The notes under the pieces were generated by a model, which saw nothing but the letters and a program-made list of their open reading frames with translations, had not been told where the DNA came from and did not search any database. The translations under genes were made by a program, and so were the position numbers. DNA of 64,000 bases from Agromyces ramosus (GTDB lineage Bacteria; Actinomycetota; Actinomycetes; Actinomycetales; Microbacteriaceae), in contig NZ_JAUSYY010000001.1 in assembly GCF_030817175.1 (NCBI RefSeq), positions 3,286,001-3,350,000 of the forward strand, written 5' to 3'. Below, in pieces: positions 8,696 through 16,996 of this stretch. Position 1 is the stretch's first letter, and each line of letters begins with the position of its first letter.

Positions 8696-10723
8696 TCAGA
8701 ATCGGCCTCCGCTCCCGCGCCGCGAGCGCGTTCCGGAGCCGCCGAAGCTTCCGGGGGAGCGGCCGCCCCCTCCGAATCCGCCGAATCCGCCGCCACGGCC
8801 CCCGCCCCCGCCGAATCCGCCGAAGCCGCCGCCACCCCCTCCGCCGCCGCCGAGCACGGAGTTGATCAGGATGCCGCCGAGCACCGCCCCGAACAGGTCG
8901 CCGCCGCCTCCGCCGCTCGTGCCGCCCATCGGGCCGCCGAAGCCGCCCATGGTGCCGCCGAAGCCGCCGACGTCCTGCTCGGCGAGCGAGAGCGCCGTGC
9001 GGGCGAGCTGCTCCGCCCGCTGCGCGGTCGCGAGCGCCGCGGCGGGGTCCGAGGGCGCGGTCGCCTCGGCCTCGACGAGCAGCCGGCCCGCCTCGGCGAG
9101 GCGAGTGCGTGCTTCGGCGCCCACGGCTCCGCGGCGTGCCACCAGGTAGTCCTCGGCCGCACGCACCTGGGACCTCGCGGCGAGGAGCGACCTGCTCAGC
9201 TGGGCTTGGGCGCGCGCTGCCTGCTCCGCTGCGTCTCGGGCGCGCTGGATGGCGGCGTCGATCTCGGCGTCGACCTGCGCGAGTCGTGCCTGGAGCGCGA
9301 GCGGGTCACGCGGGGCCTCGGCGAGCGCCGAACGCAGCGCAGCAGCGTCGGCCGCGACGCGCTCGGCGAGGGCCCGGACGGACTCATCGGCCACGGCGCG
9401 AGCGGTCTGCACGTCGCGATCGAGCTCGGCGACCCCGGCGACGACCGCCTGATCGGCGGCCTCGAGGTCGGTCGCGAGCCGCTCGACCGCGCTCGCGAGG
9501 AGCTGCGCCTGATCGACGGACTCCTCGGCGGCCCGGATGCCGACGGCCGCCTTCGCCGCTTCGCCCTGCGTGATCGCCGCGCTCGCCTCGGCGAGCTCCT
9601 CGCGGGCGAACGTCATGCGCGCCTGCGCCTGCGCGGGGTTGTCGGCGACTGGAGCGAGCGCCGACGCGGCGTACCGCGCCTGCAATTGTGTGAGTCGCTC
9701 TGCGGCCGGCGCGATGGCGCCCTCGGCGGTCGCGGCCGCCGACTCGACTCGCGCGAGCGCCTCGGGCGCGGTGCGCTCGAGGTCGCGGAGCTCGTCGAAG
9801 CGCTCCGCCTGCTCGTCGAGCAGGGCGTCGGCCTCGCCGGTGAGCTGGATGATGGCGCCGTACCAGGCGCGCCGCTCGTCGTCGCTGTCGGGCTCGGCAT
9901 CGTCGAGGCGCTGCTGCAGCGTGAACGCCTCGGCGATCTTGGCCTTCGCGCCGTCGAGCGCCGCGCGGAAGTCGGCCGTGGCCTCTTCGCCGTAGGAGGC
10001 GACCGCGAAGCCGAGCTCCTCCTCACTCGTCTTCACCGCGTCGTCGGCCTGCACGAGCGCGCTGCCCGCGGTGCGCCGGAGCTCGTCGAGCGAGGGGAGC
10101 GGCGGACCACCTGCGGTGACACCGCCCTCAGCCTGCTTGCGCTTCTTGCGACGCGCGAGCACGATCGCGATGACGATGACGACGGCGCCGGCGATCACGA
10201 GGAACCAGATGAAGCCCCAGCCGACACCGCCTCCGCCGCCGCCCTGACCGGTGCCGCCGATCGCCTCGGCGCCGGCGATCGCGGCCCCCGCCCAGTCGCC
10301 GTCGCGCAGCTCGGGCTCGATCACCTCGAGGCTGATGCGGTTCAGCTCCTCATCGCTGAGCGACGCGCCGGCATCGGCCGACAGGTAGTACGCGCGTCCG
10401 TCGATGGCGACGGCGAGGAGGTAGTCCTCGGCGCCGAGGTTGTTGGCGATCGCCGTCTCGTCGGCCCAGGCGTCGGCTGCTGCCGGATTGGTGAACTCGT
10501 CGACGTACGCCACGAAGAGCTGGCGACCGCTGGCATCGGCGGCCTCGTCGATCGCCCGCTCGACGTCGTCGAGGCTGCCGCCGAGCGCGCCGACGGTGTC
10601 GACGACGGGCGAGGAGCCGAATGAGACGGGGTCTTCAGCCCATGCGAGAGCGGGTGTTGCAGCGACGATCACCACCCCGGCGAGCAGTGCCAGGACAATC
10701 GAACCCCTGCGTACCGGCTGCAT
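8696..10723 (-). CDS. TPM-domain membrane protein with coiled-coil and glycine-rich C terminus
   Basis: The 675-residue protein begins with a signal peptide (LALLAGVVIVAATPALAWA, cleavage near residue 29). A TPM domain spans about residues 35-150, the fold known from the Psb32/YgcG family. A transmembrane helix follows at about 172-195 (FIWFLVIAGAVVIVIAIVLA) with a basic stop (RRKKRK), then about 390 residues of cytoplasmic Ala/Glu-rich coiled coil, and finally a Gly/Phe-rich tail with GGFGG-type runs. The arrangement puts the TPM domain outside the cell. It is probably co-transcribed with pspA. The enzymatic role is unproven. Confidence 0.85.
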   Translation of the reverse strand: MQPVRRGSIVLALLAGVVIVAATPALAWAEDPVSFGSSPVVDTVGALGGSLDDVERAIDEAADASGRQLFVAYVDEFTNPAAADAWADETAIANNLGAEDYLLAVAIDGRAYYLSADAGASLSDEELNRISLEVIEPELRDGDWAGAAIAGAEAIGGTGQGGGGGGVGWGFIWFLVIAGAVVIVIAIVLARRKKRKQAEGGVTAGGPPLPSLDELRRTAGSALVQADDAVKTSEEELGFAVASYGEEATADFRAALDGAKAKIAEAFTLQQRLDDAEPDSDDERRAWYGAIIQLTGEADALLDEQAERFDELRDLERTAPEALARVESAAATAEGAIAPAAERLTQLQARYAASALAPVADNPAQAQARMTFAREELAEASAAITQGEAAKAAVGIRAAEESVDQAQLLASAVERLATDLEAADQAVVAGVAELDRDVQTARAVADESVRALAERVAADAAALRSALAEAPRDPLALQARLAQVDAEIDAAIQRARDAAEQAARAQAQLSRSLLAARSQVRAAEDYLVARRGAVGAEARTRLAEAGRLLVEAEATAPSDPAAALATAQRAEQLARTALSLAEQDVGGFGGTMGGFGGPMGGTSGGGGGDLFGAVLGGILINSVLGGGGGGGGGFGGFGGGGGRGGGFGGFGGGGRSPGSFGGSGTRSRRGSGGRF

Positions 10724-10804
10724 GCACCAGCGCCTTTCCCCGTGCGAGCGGACCTCCCGAGTCTATGGGGACACCGCGGCGGCGTCCACGGCTTGCCACC
10801 CGCG

Positions 10805-11603
10805 TCAGAGCACCTGCAGCGGTGCGAGCGGTGAGACGAGGTAGTCGATCGCGCCCGTCTCATGGTCGATGAACATCACCACCGCGGTCACCGCGTAGTC
10901 GCCCGGAACGAGCGGCGGCAGCGCGGGCGGGAATGCCTTTGCGAGCTCGTCGTCGCTGCTGCACGCGACGGCCGTCACCGGGCCGTCGAGAGTGGCGGAT
11001 GCCCCGGGCTCGAGGGTCACCGGCGTGAGCGCGTCGGCGACCGCCCCGTTCGTGTGCCAGCGGGTGATGCCGTCGCCGGCGATCGTGAGTGCGGGCGCGA
11101 TGCGGAGCTCGCCCGCGACCGGCGTCGAGCCGGCGTTGGTCACGGTGACGCGGGCGTCGCCGGTCGCGCCGGGCGCGAGCGCCGCCGGCGGCTCGACGGT
11201 GACGACGAGGCCGGAGCCCGAGGCATCCGTCGCCGCTGCGACCGGCGCACCGCAGAGGTTCACCTGCTCGGGTGCCGCGAGGCGGAAGGCCGCCGGTGCA
11301 TCGGTGCGCGCCTCGGAACCCGCCTCGGGTGCGGTGTCGGCCGCCGACTCCGAGGTGAGCGCGGACTGCGACGCCGCGTTGGGGCCGAGCACGTTCACCA
11401 CGGTCGCGAGGCCGCCGACGGCGAGGACCACGGCCGCCGTGGCGGCGACGCCGAGCGCCGCCGAGCGACGCGAGCGGCGCCGCCCGCGACTCGCGGCGAT
11501 CACGGCGGTCGACGTCGATGGGTCGCGGGGTCGCGGCATCCGCTGCCCGACGGAGGCCTTCGCCGAGCCCGCGGTCGGGGTCGCTGGTCTCAGGTGCCGA
11601 CAT
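10805..11603 (-). CDS. Putative membrane anti-sigma/partner of the SigE-type factor, with apparent +1 frameshift
   Basis: The ATG at 11603 overlaps the sigma gene by 14 nt behind a GGGAGG ribosome site and reads MSAPETSDPDRGLGEGLRRA and on to PIDVD. Then the frame must slip by one base near 11507 to continue [19 protein letters not shown], a transmembrane helix (about residues 45-70) and an extracytoplasmic domain ending at 10805. With one base removed the product is 265 residues. Without correction, translation from 11603 gives Arg-rich nonsense. An alternative is initiation at ATG 11539 in the second frame (244 residues), but that has no good ribosome site. No zinc anti-sigma motif is visible, so anti-sigma function is inferred from position and topology only. 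Confidence 0.65.
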
Positions 11604-12159
11604 TGCTGCCTCCCGTTCGCGCGGACCGTTCGCCCGCCGGATCGATCGCGGAGGAGAGCGCACGGAGGCCATCGCTCAGGTAGCGCTTGACCGCGCCTTG
11701 GCTGATGCCGAGCACCGAGGCGATGCCCTCGACCGTGAGGTCCTCGTAGTAGCGCAGCACGATGCACGCCGCCTGGCGGGGTGCGAGCGCCCGCACCCGT
11801 TCGATGAGGTCGAGCCGTTCGTCGCTGGCGTCGGCCGGCGACTCGACCGACGACGGCGCGAGCGTCAGGTGCCGTACTCGACGCCAGGTGCCGTCGCGCC
11901 TCGAGCGGTCGATCACGGCGTTCAGGATCGCCCGGCGCACATACGCCTCGGCGCGTGGCACCGTGAGGCTGAAGCGCGGTGTGCCGAACGTGCGTACGAG
12001 CGCGTCCTGCACGAGATCGGCCGCATCGTCGACGCTGCCGGTGAGCAGGTACGCGTACCTGCTGAGCGCGTCACCGCGCTCGACCACCAGCGCGGTGGCC
12101 ACGGCGTCCCACGACCCGCTCACCCTCGCTCCTCCCGACGGAGGACATTCCGCCGTCAT
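11590..12159 (-). CDS. SigE-family ECF RNA polymerase sigma factor
   Basis: This 189-residue protein has sigma region 2 (DALSRYAYLLTGSVDDAADL, then VQDALVRTF) and region 4 (LAPRQAACIVLRYYEDLTVE, then GIASVLGISQGAVKRYLSDGL), typical of the actinobacterial SigE-70-type ECF group. It directs RNA polymerase to an unknown regulon. The ATG at 12159 has GAAGAG just upstream; GTG at 12123 is the alternative. It overlaps its downstream membrane partner by 14 nt, the classic sigma/anti-sigma coupling. It ends a block transcribed away from tRNA-Arg. Confidence 0.9.
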   Translation of the reverse strand: MTAECPPSGGARVSGSWDAVATALVVERGDALSRYAYLLTGSVDDAADLVQDALVRTFGTPRFSLTVPRAEAYVRRAILNAVIDRSRRDGTWRRVRHLTLAPSSVESPADASDERLDLIERVRALAPRQAACIVLRYYEDLTVEGIASVLGISQGAVKRYLSDGLRALSSAIDPAGERSARTGGSNVGT

Positions 12160-12191
12160 CTCTTCAGACGACTGGGAGGTGCATTTCGTTG

Positions 12192-12264
12192 TGCCCCCGG
12201 AGGGATTCGAACCCCCGACCTACGGTACCGGAAACCGGCGCTCTATCCCCTGAGCTACGGAGGC
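12192..12264 (-). tRNA. tRNA-Arg (anticodon CCG)
   Basis: The 73-nt cloverleaf on the minus strand starts GCCTCCG and ends CGGGGGC plus discriminator A, giving a 7-bp acceptor stem. The D arm is GCTC/GAGC. The anticodon loop TTCCGGT holds CCG, which reads the Arg codon CGG. The T arm is GGGGG-TTCGAAT-CCCTC. CCA is not encoded. It stands alone between the sigma factor and the ROK regulator. Confidence 0.95.
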
Positions 12265-12276
12265 GCACAGTTGGAA

Positions 12277-12282
12277 AGACTA
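12277..12282 (-). promoter_or_regulatory. Probable -10 box of tRNA-Arg
   Basis: On the minus strand this reads TAGTCT, 12 nt before the tRNA 5' end, which places transcription start a few bases upstream of the mature tRNA. I see no clear -35 box. Confidence 0.45.
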
Positions 12283-12341
12283 CCACCTCGGCCCCCGCAT
12301 CACGGACGTCCAACGGCCTCCTCAGGGCCCGTCGGCACGGC

Positions 12342-13523
12342 TCAGGGCACGCTCAGCCGGGCCACGGTGCCGAGCAGGTCGTCGCGCACCTTCGCGGTGA
12401 GGAACACCTGGGCGCCGGCGAGCACCGGGTCGTCGTCGACGCGGGTCGCGACGACCTCGGGATACCAGCGGCTGAGGCGACGGATGTCCCGCTCCACCGC
12501 GTCGGCGAGTCGTGATCCGCCGGCGACTGCGGTCGGGCCGGCGAGCACGAGCCGGCCCGGATCGAGGGTCGCGAGCAACGGCAGTGCGATGTGCGCGACG
12601 CGTTCGCCGAGCTCGTCGAAGAACTCGTCGTGCGCCTCGCTCGCGACCACGGCTTCGAGCGTGGCGCGGTAGTCGGCCGCCTCGAGGCCGCGGGCGCGGG
12701 CCATGCGGCGCACGCCGATGGACCCGGCGAGGTCCTGGCTGCTCGTCGCCTCGGGGTCGAGCGCGCGCGCCTCGGCCGAGAGGGGGAGGAACCCGATCTC
12801 ACCGGCGCCGCCGAAGCTGCCCCGGTGCAGGTCGCCTGCCACGTCGAACGAGGCGCCGATGCCGTTGCCGAGCCAGAGCAGCGCGAACACGTCCCGACCC
12901 TCGCCGGCGCCCGACTCCCGCTCGGCGAGCGCGGCGAGGTTCACGTCGTTCTCGATGAACACCGCGACGCCGAGCTCGGACTCGAGGGTCGTGCGCAGGC
13001 CCGTGACCGGCCAGCCCGGCAGGGTCTCACTGAAGAGCCTGCCCTCGCCGCCGGGGTCGACGTACCCGGCGGTGCCGATGCAGACGGAGTGCACCACTGC
13101 GGGGTCGGTGCCCGCTGCGGCGCTCGCGTCGCGGATGGCGGCCGCGACCTCGCCGACGGCTGAACGGTCGTCGGCGGAACGGGGAAGCCCGAACCTGACC
13201 ACCGGGCGGGGGCTTCCCGCCGCATCGACGACGCTCGCACGCAGCTCGTTCGCGTCGATCGCGATCGCGACGCCGAGCGGCCGGTCGGTGCGCGCGGCGT
13301 AGAGGGTCGCGCTGCGTCCGGGATTGCCGCCGACCTGGCCGCGCTCCTCGATGACGCCGGCCGCGATCAGGCGGGTCATCATCATGGACGCGGTGGGCTT
13401 GGAGACGCCCACGAGCTCGCAGATGCGGTTGCGCGTGAGCGGTCCGTGGTCGAGCAGCGCCGAGAGGCCCACGCGGTCGTTGACCGCGCCGAGCCATGAG
13501 GGGGTGCCCTGTGCCGACCGCAT
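12342..13523 (-). CDS. ROK-family transcriptional regulator
   Basis: The 393-residue protein joins an N-terminal winged helix-turn-helix (about residues 15-80, with LTRNRICELVGVSKPTASMM and GNPGRSATLY) to a ROK sugar-kinase-like domain. The ROK part has the phosphate loop GVAIAIDANE and the sugar-binding stretch FIENDVNLAALAE, and a second core around GIGASFDVAGDLHRGSFGGA. The Cys-rich zinc motif CxCGxxGC of active ROK kinases and many ROK repressors is absent, so it is probably a pure regulator of carbohydrate genes. Its target is not obvious nearby. The start shown (ATG 13523) follows the upstream lipoprotein stop by 9 nt. Confidence 0.88.
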   Translation of the reverse strand: MRSAQGTPSWLGAVNDRVGLSALLDHGPLTRNRICELVGVSKPTASMMMTRLIAAGVIEERGQVGGNPGRSATLYAARTDRPLGVAIAIDANELRASVVDAAGSPRPVVRFGLPRSADDRSAVGEVAAAIRDASAAAGTDPAVVHSVCIGTAGYVDPGGEGRLFSETLPGWPVTGLRTTLESELGVAVFIENDVNLAALAERESGAGEGRDVFALLWLGNGIGASFDVAGDLHRGSFGGAGEIGFLPLSAEARALDPEATSSQDLAGSIGVRRMARARGLEAADYRATLEAVVASEAHDEFFDELGERVAHIALPLLATLDPGRLVLAGPTAVAGGSRLADAVERDIRRLSRWYPEVVATRVDDDPVLAGAQVFLTAKVRDDLLGTVARLSVP

Positions 13524-13532
13524 CGTCGCGGG

Positions 13533-14156
13533 TCAGACGGCCGGCAGGTTGCCGAGGACGGCGGTGACGAGCTGCTGGGCGTCACCGGGCTCGAAGAGCG
13601 CCGCGGAGTCGATCACGATCCAGTAGGTGCCGCGGAACACCTGCGCCTCGCCGCTGCCGGCGACCTGGCGGAAGTAGCCCTCGATGTCGGGCGGCGTCCC
13701 GTAGGTGGGCACGACGTTCGAACCGAGCGCCGCCTCGTTCTTGTGCTGTTCGAGCGCACCGGGCGGAAGGGTTGCGACGCCGATCTCGATCACGTCGCCG
13801 CTCGTCTGGTTGAGCCAGCCGCAGGCGGTGCCGGACTCGTCGACGACGGCGGTGATGCCGGCGGCCGACGGGGCGTAGCCGGGGTCGGCGCCGAAGTTGG
13901 GATTGAACGCGTACATCTGGTCGTTGGTGACGAGCTCGTCGCACGCGATCGCGAAGGGCGTCGGCTCCTCGGTCGGCACCGCCGACTCGGTCGGCTCGCC
14001 CGACGGGGCGGGCGTCGCAGAGCCGCTGGGGGGTGCGGCGGTCTCGGTCGCGGCGGGCGACTCGGGGACGCATCCGCTGAGGAGCATGACGGAGGCCGCT
14101 GCGGCGAGTGCGAGGCCGGCAGGACGGGGGCGGGGCAGGCGGATCGGGCGCGGCAT
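13533..14156 (-). CDS. Secreted lipoprotein of unknown function
   Basis: This 207-residue protein has a basic N terminus, a hydrophobic core and the lipobox LLSGC (Cys about 29), followed by a roughly 35-residue Thr/Pro/Ser/Ala-rich linker typical of Gram-positive lipoproteins. The folded part (about residues 70-207) contains two cysteines and Asn/Gly-rich segments, for example DELVTNDQMYAFNPNFGADP and GTACGWLNQTSGD. The layout is reminiscent of DUF3558-type lipoproteins, but I cannot assign it firmly. It lies divergent from argS, with 39 nt between the two starts, and probably shares a transcript with the ROK regulator downstream. Confidence 0.75.
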   Translation of the reverse strand: MPRPIRLPRPRPAGLALAAAASVMLLSGCVPESPAATETAAPPSGSATPAPSGEPTESAVPTEEPTPFAIACDELVTNDQMYAFNPNFGADPGYAPSAAGITAVVDESGTACGWLNQTSGDVIEIGVATLPPGALEQHKNEAALGSNVVPTYGTPPDIEGYFRQVAGSGEAQVFRGTYWIVIDSAALFEPGDAQQLVTAVLGNLPAV

Positions 14157-14183
14157 GTGACGAACCCTATCAATCGTGGCGGG

Positions 14184-14189
14184 TAGGAT
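14184..14189 (+). promoter_or_regulatory. -10 box for a probably leaderless argS transcript
   Basis: TAGGAT ends 6 nt before the GTG start of argS, so transcription is expected to begin at or within a base of the start codon. No convincing ribosome site is needed or seen for this start. Confidence 0.45.
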
Positions 14190-14195
14190 TTGCGG

Positions 14196-15866
14196 GTGAC
14201 TCCCGCCGATCTCTCGCGTGCCCTGTACGACCTCGTGACCACGCTCGTCGAGCGACGTCGCGCGGCGGGCGACGAGGTGTCGCTCGAGCTCTCAGCCGAC
14301 CAGGTCGCGCTCGAGCGCCCCAAGAACCGCGAGCACGGCGACTGGGCGTCGAACGTCGCGATGCGCGTGGCGAAGCCGCTCGGCTCCAACCCGCGCGAGA
14401 TCGCGACCGAGCTCGCCGAGGGTCTCGCGGGCGTCGAGGGCGTGGCGAGCGCCGAGGTCGCCGGACCGGGCTTCATCAACATCCGGCTCGACGCCGCGGC
14501 GGCCGGCGCCCTCGCGAAGGCCATCGTCGACGCCGGCGCCGAATACGGGCGCAGCGACTCGCTCGCCGGCAGCCGCATCAACCTCGAGTTCGTGTCGGCG
14601 AACCCGACGGGGCCGTTGCACATCGGTCACACCCGCTGGGCGGCGCTCGGCGACTCCATCGGCCGGGTGCTGCGCGCCGCGGGTGCCGAGGTCGCGAACG
14701 AGTACTACATCAACGACGCCGGCAGCCAGATGGACACCTTCGGGCGCTCCGTCCTGGCTGCGGCGAAGGGCGAGCCGACACCCGAGGGCGGGTACCCGGG
14801 CAGCTACATCGCCGACCTCGCCCGCCGGGTGCTCGAGCGCGAGCCGCACCTGCTCGACCTCGAGCACGACGTCGCGCTGCACACGGCCACGGAGATCGCC
14901 TACGAGCTGCAGCTCGCCGAGATCCGCGCCTCGCTCGAGCGCTTCAACGTGCACTTCGACGTATGGACGAGCGAGCGCAGCCTCCAGGTGAAGGGCGAAG
15001 ACGGGCTCTCCGACGTCGACACCGCCGTCGAGCGGCTTCGTGCCCAGGGCCACGTCTTCGACGACGACGGCGCCGTCTGGGTGCGCACGACCGACTTCGG
15101 CGACGACAAGGACCGGGTCATCCGTCGCGCCAACGGCGTCTACACGTACTTCGCCGCCGATGCGGCGTACTACCTCGACAAGGGCGATCGCGGCTTCGTG
15201 CACAAGATCTACCTCCTCGGCGCCGACCACCACGGCTACGTGCATCGCCTGAAGGCGCTCGCGGGCGCAGCCGGCGACGAGCTCGAGAACATCGAGGTGC
15301 TCATCGGCCAGCTCGTGAGCATCAACGGAGCGAAACTCTCCAAGCGCGCCGGCAACATCGTCGAGCTCGACGACCTGCAGGCCTGGCTCGGCACCGACGC
15401 ACTGCGGTACACGCTCGGCCGATACCCGGCCGACTCGCCGCTCACGATCGATCCCGAGATCCTGCAGCGCCGCACGAACGACAACCCCGTCTTCTACGTG
15501 CAGTACGCGCACGCCCGCACCTGCGCCGTCGACCGCAATGCGGCATCCGTCGGCCTCGACCGCTCGTCGTTCGCACCGCAGCTGCTGACGCACGAGACCG
15601 AGTCGGCGCTGCTCGGCGCCCTGCAGGAGTTCCCGCGCATCGTCGCCCAGGCGGCCGAGCTGCGTGAGCCGCATCGGGTCGCGCGCTACATCGAGGAGCT
15701 CGCGGGGCTCTACCACCGCTGGTACGACAACTGTCGCGTGCTGCCGCTCGGCGACGAGCCGATCGGCGAGCTGCACCGAACGCGCCTGTGGTTGAACGAC
15801 GCCACCGGACAGGTCATCCGCAACGGACTCGACCTCCTCGGCGTCTCGGCACCCGAACGCATGTGA
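14196..15866 (+). CDS. argS: Arginyl-tRNA synthetase
   Basis: This 556-residue class I synthetase charges tRNA-Arg with arginine. The signature HIGH motif appears as [10 protein letters not shown] (about residues 145-154) and the KMSK equivalent as [10 protein letters not shown] (about 380-390). The N-terminal Add-1 domain precedes them and the all-helical DALR anticodon-binding domain ends the protein. I chose GTG 14196 over TTG 14190 because the latter has no room for a signal. It opens the conserved block argS-DUF2993-lysA-hom-thrC-thrB, the same order as in Mycobacterium tuberculosis apart from the DUF2993 gene. A cognate tRNA-Arg gene lies about 2 kb away, probably by chance. Confidence 0.97.
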   Translation: MTPADLSRALYDLVTTLVERRRAAGDEVSLELSADQVALERPKNREHGDWASNVAMRVAKPLGSNPREIATELAEGLAGVEGVASAEVAGPGFINIRLDAAAAGALAKAIVDAGAEYGRSDSLAGSRINLEFVSANPTGPLHIGHTRWAALGDSIGRVLRAAGAEVANEYYINDAGSQMDTFGRSVLAAAKGEPTPEGGYPGSYIADLARRVLEREPHLLDLEHDVALHTATEIAYELQLAEIRASLERFNVHFDVWTSERSLQVKGEDGLSDVDTAVERLRAQGHVFDDDGAVWVRTTDFGDDKDRVIRRANGVYTYFAADAAYYLDKGDRGFVHKIYLLGADHHGYVHRLKALAGAAGDELENIEVLIGQLVSINGAKLSKRAGNIVELDDLQAWLGTDALRYTLGRYPADSPLTIDPEILQRRTNDNPVFYVQYAHARTCAVDRNAASVGLDRSSFAPQLLTHETESALLGALQEFPRIVAQAAELREPHRVARYIEELAGLYHRWYDNCRVLPLGDEPIGELHRTRLWLNDATGQVIRNGLDLLGVSAPERM

Positions 15867-15887
15867 TCACACGAACCGGAGGCATCG

Positions 15888-16841
15888 ATGGCTGAGCACG
15901 GCGACGAATCCGAGCGAGCGGATGCCGCGGCGCCCGCCGTCCCGGCCGACGACGAGCAGGCGACGAAGGTCATCGAGCCGATCGATCCCGACGGGCAGCC
16001 GACCGAGGTGATCGAGGGCGGCGTCCGGCCGACGGTCGCGGCCGCCTCGACCGGCCCCGCCGACTCGTCGGGTGCCGGCGACACGGCACCGCGACGTCGC
16101 CGCATGAGCCGGGGCGCTCGCGTCGCGATCGCGATCGTCGCGGTCGTGGTCGCCCTCGTCGCGATCGTCATCGTGGTCGACGTCGTGGCGCGCACGATCG
16201 CCCAGCAGCGTGTCGCCGAGGAGATCGAGGGCAACCTCCCGGCGGGCGTCGAGGGCGACGTCGACGTCGCGATCGGCGGCTTCTCCGTGATCGCGCAGTA
16301 CCTCTCCGGGACGATGGAGCAGGTGACGCTCACCGCACCGCAGCTCGAGGTCGCCGGCGCGCCGCTCGACGTCACGATCGTGGCCGAGGGCGTGCCGGTC
16401 GACCTCGAGTCGCCGGTGCGCGAGCTCGAGGCGGTCATCAACGCCGGCGAGGCATCCGTGAACCAGCTCGTCGCTGCGGCCGGCGTCGACGCGGCACTCG
16501 TGCTCGGCGAGGGCACGGTCGCCTACGACGGCCAGATCGAGCTGCTCGGCATTCCGATCACCTACGCCGTCACGGCGCGGCCCACCGCCGCGGGCGACAC
16601 GGTGCTCCTCGAGCCCGTCGGCGTCGAGGTCGACGCCGGCGGCGGCTCGCTCGACGCCTCGAGCATCATCGACCGGCTGCTCGGCAGCGACCCCGTCGCG
16701 ATCTGCGTCGCCGACCGCCTGCCCCAGGGCGTCGAGGTCGAGTCGATCGCCGTCGCGCCTGGCAACGTCCGAGTCGGCCTGGCCGCACAGGGGATCACGC
16801 TCGACACCGCGAGCCTCCAGCAGACCGGCACGTGCCCGTGA
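15888..16841 (+). CDS. DUF2993 / LmeA-like membrane-anchored protein
   Basis: The 317-residue protein has an acidic, disordered cytoplasmic N terminus (about 75 residues), one transmembrane helix at about residues 82-106 (VAIAIVAVVVALVAIVIVVD) and an extracytoplasmic DUF2993 domain. LmeA, the studied mycobacterial member, binds phospholipids and helps lipomannan maturation; a similar lipid-handling envelope role is inferred here. It starts 21 nt after argS, so they likely share a transcript. Confidence 0.82.
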   Translation: MAEHGDESERADAAAPAVPADDEQATKVIEPIDPDGQPTEVIEGGVRPTVAAASTGPADSSGAGDTAPRRRRMSRGARVAIAIVAVVVALVAIVIVVDVVARTIAQQRVAEEIEGNLPAGVEGDVDVAIGGFSVIAQYLSGTMEQVTLTAPQLEVAGAPLDVTIVAEGVPVDLESPVRELEAVINAGEASVNQLVAAAGVDAALVLGEGTVAYDGQIELLGIPITYAVTARPTAAGDTVLLEPVGVEVDAGGGSLDASSIIDRLLGSDPVAICVADRLPQGVEVESIAVAPGNVRVGLAAQGITLDTASLQQTGTCP

Positions 16842-16882
16842 TGCCCGGGCGTCATCGATTCGGCGGGCTCCGGGCCGCTCGG

Positions 16883-16888
16883 TAGACT
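16883..16888 (+). promoter_or_regulatory. Candidate -10 box for the lysA-hom-thrC-thrB operon
   Basis: TAGACT occurs in the 155-nt gap before lysA, with a weak TTCGGC 18 nt upstream. The same TAGACT hexamer is found before rho and in the tetR promoter of this window. It would leave a 5' leader of about 100 nt, in which I see no obvious riboswitch. Confidence 0.4.
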
Positions 16889-16996
16889 CGCCGGTACGCC
16901 GTCCCACAAGGTCGGCACGCAGCAGGCTTCAGGAACCGATCCGGGTTCGCTCGCCGCGAGCGATCCGCCGATTCGTCCGTCCCGTGAGGTTTCCCC

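Noticed and set aside
12342..13523. ROK protein as an active glucokinase
   Set aside because: It has an N-terminal winged helix and lacks the Cys-rich zinc motif of ROK kinases, so regulator is the better call.
16889..16996. A lysine riboswitch or T-box in the lysA leader
   Set aside because: The roughly 100-nt leader is too short and lacks recognisable conserved elements of either class.
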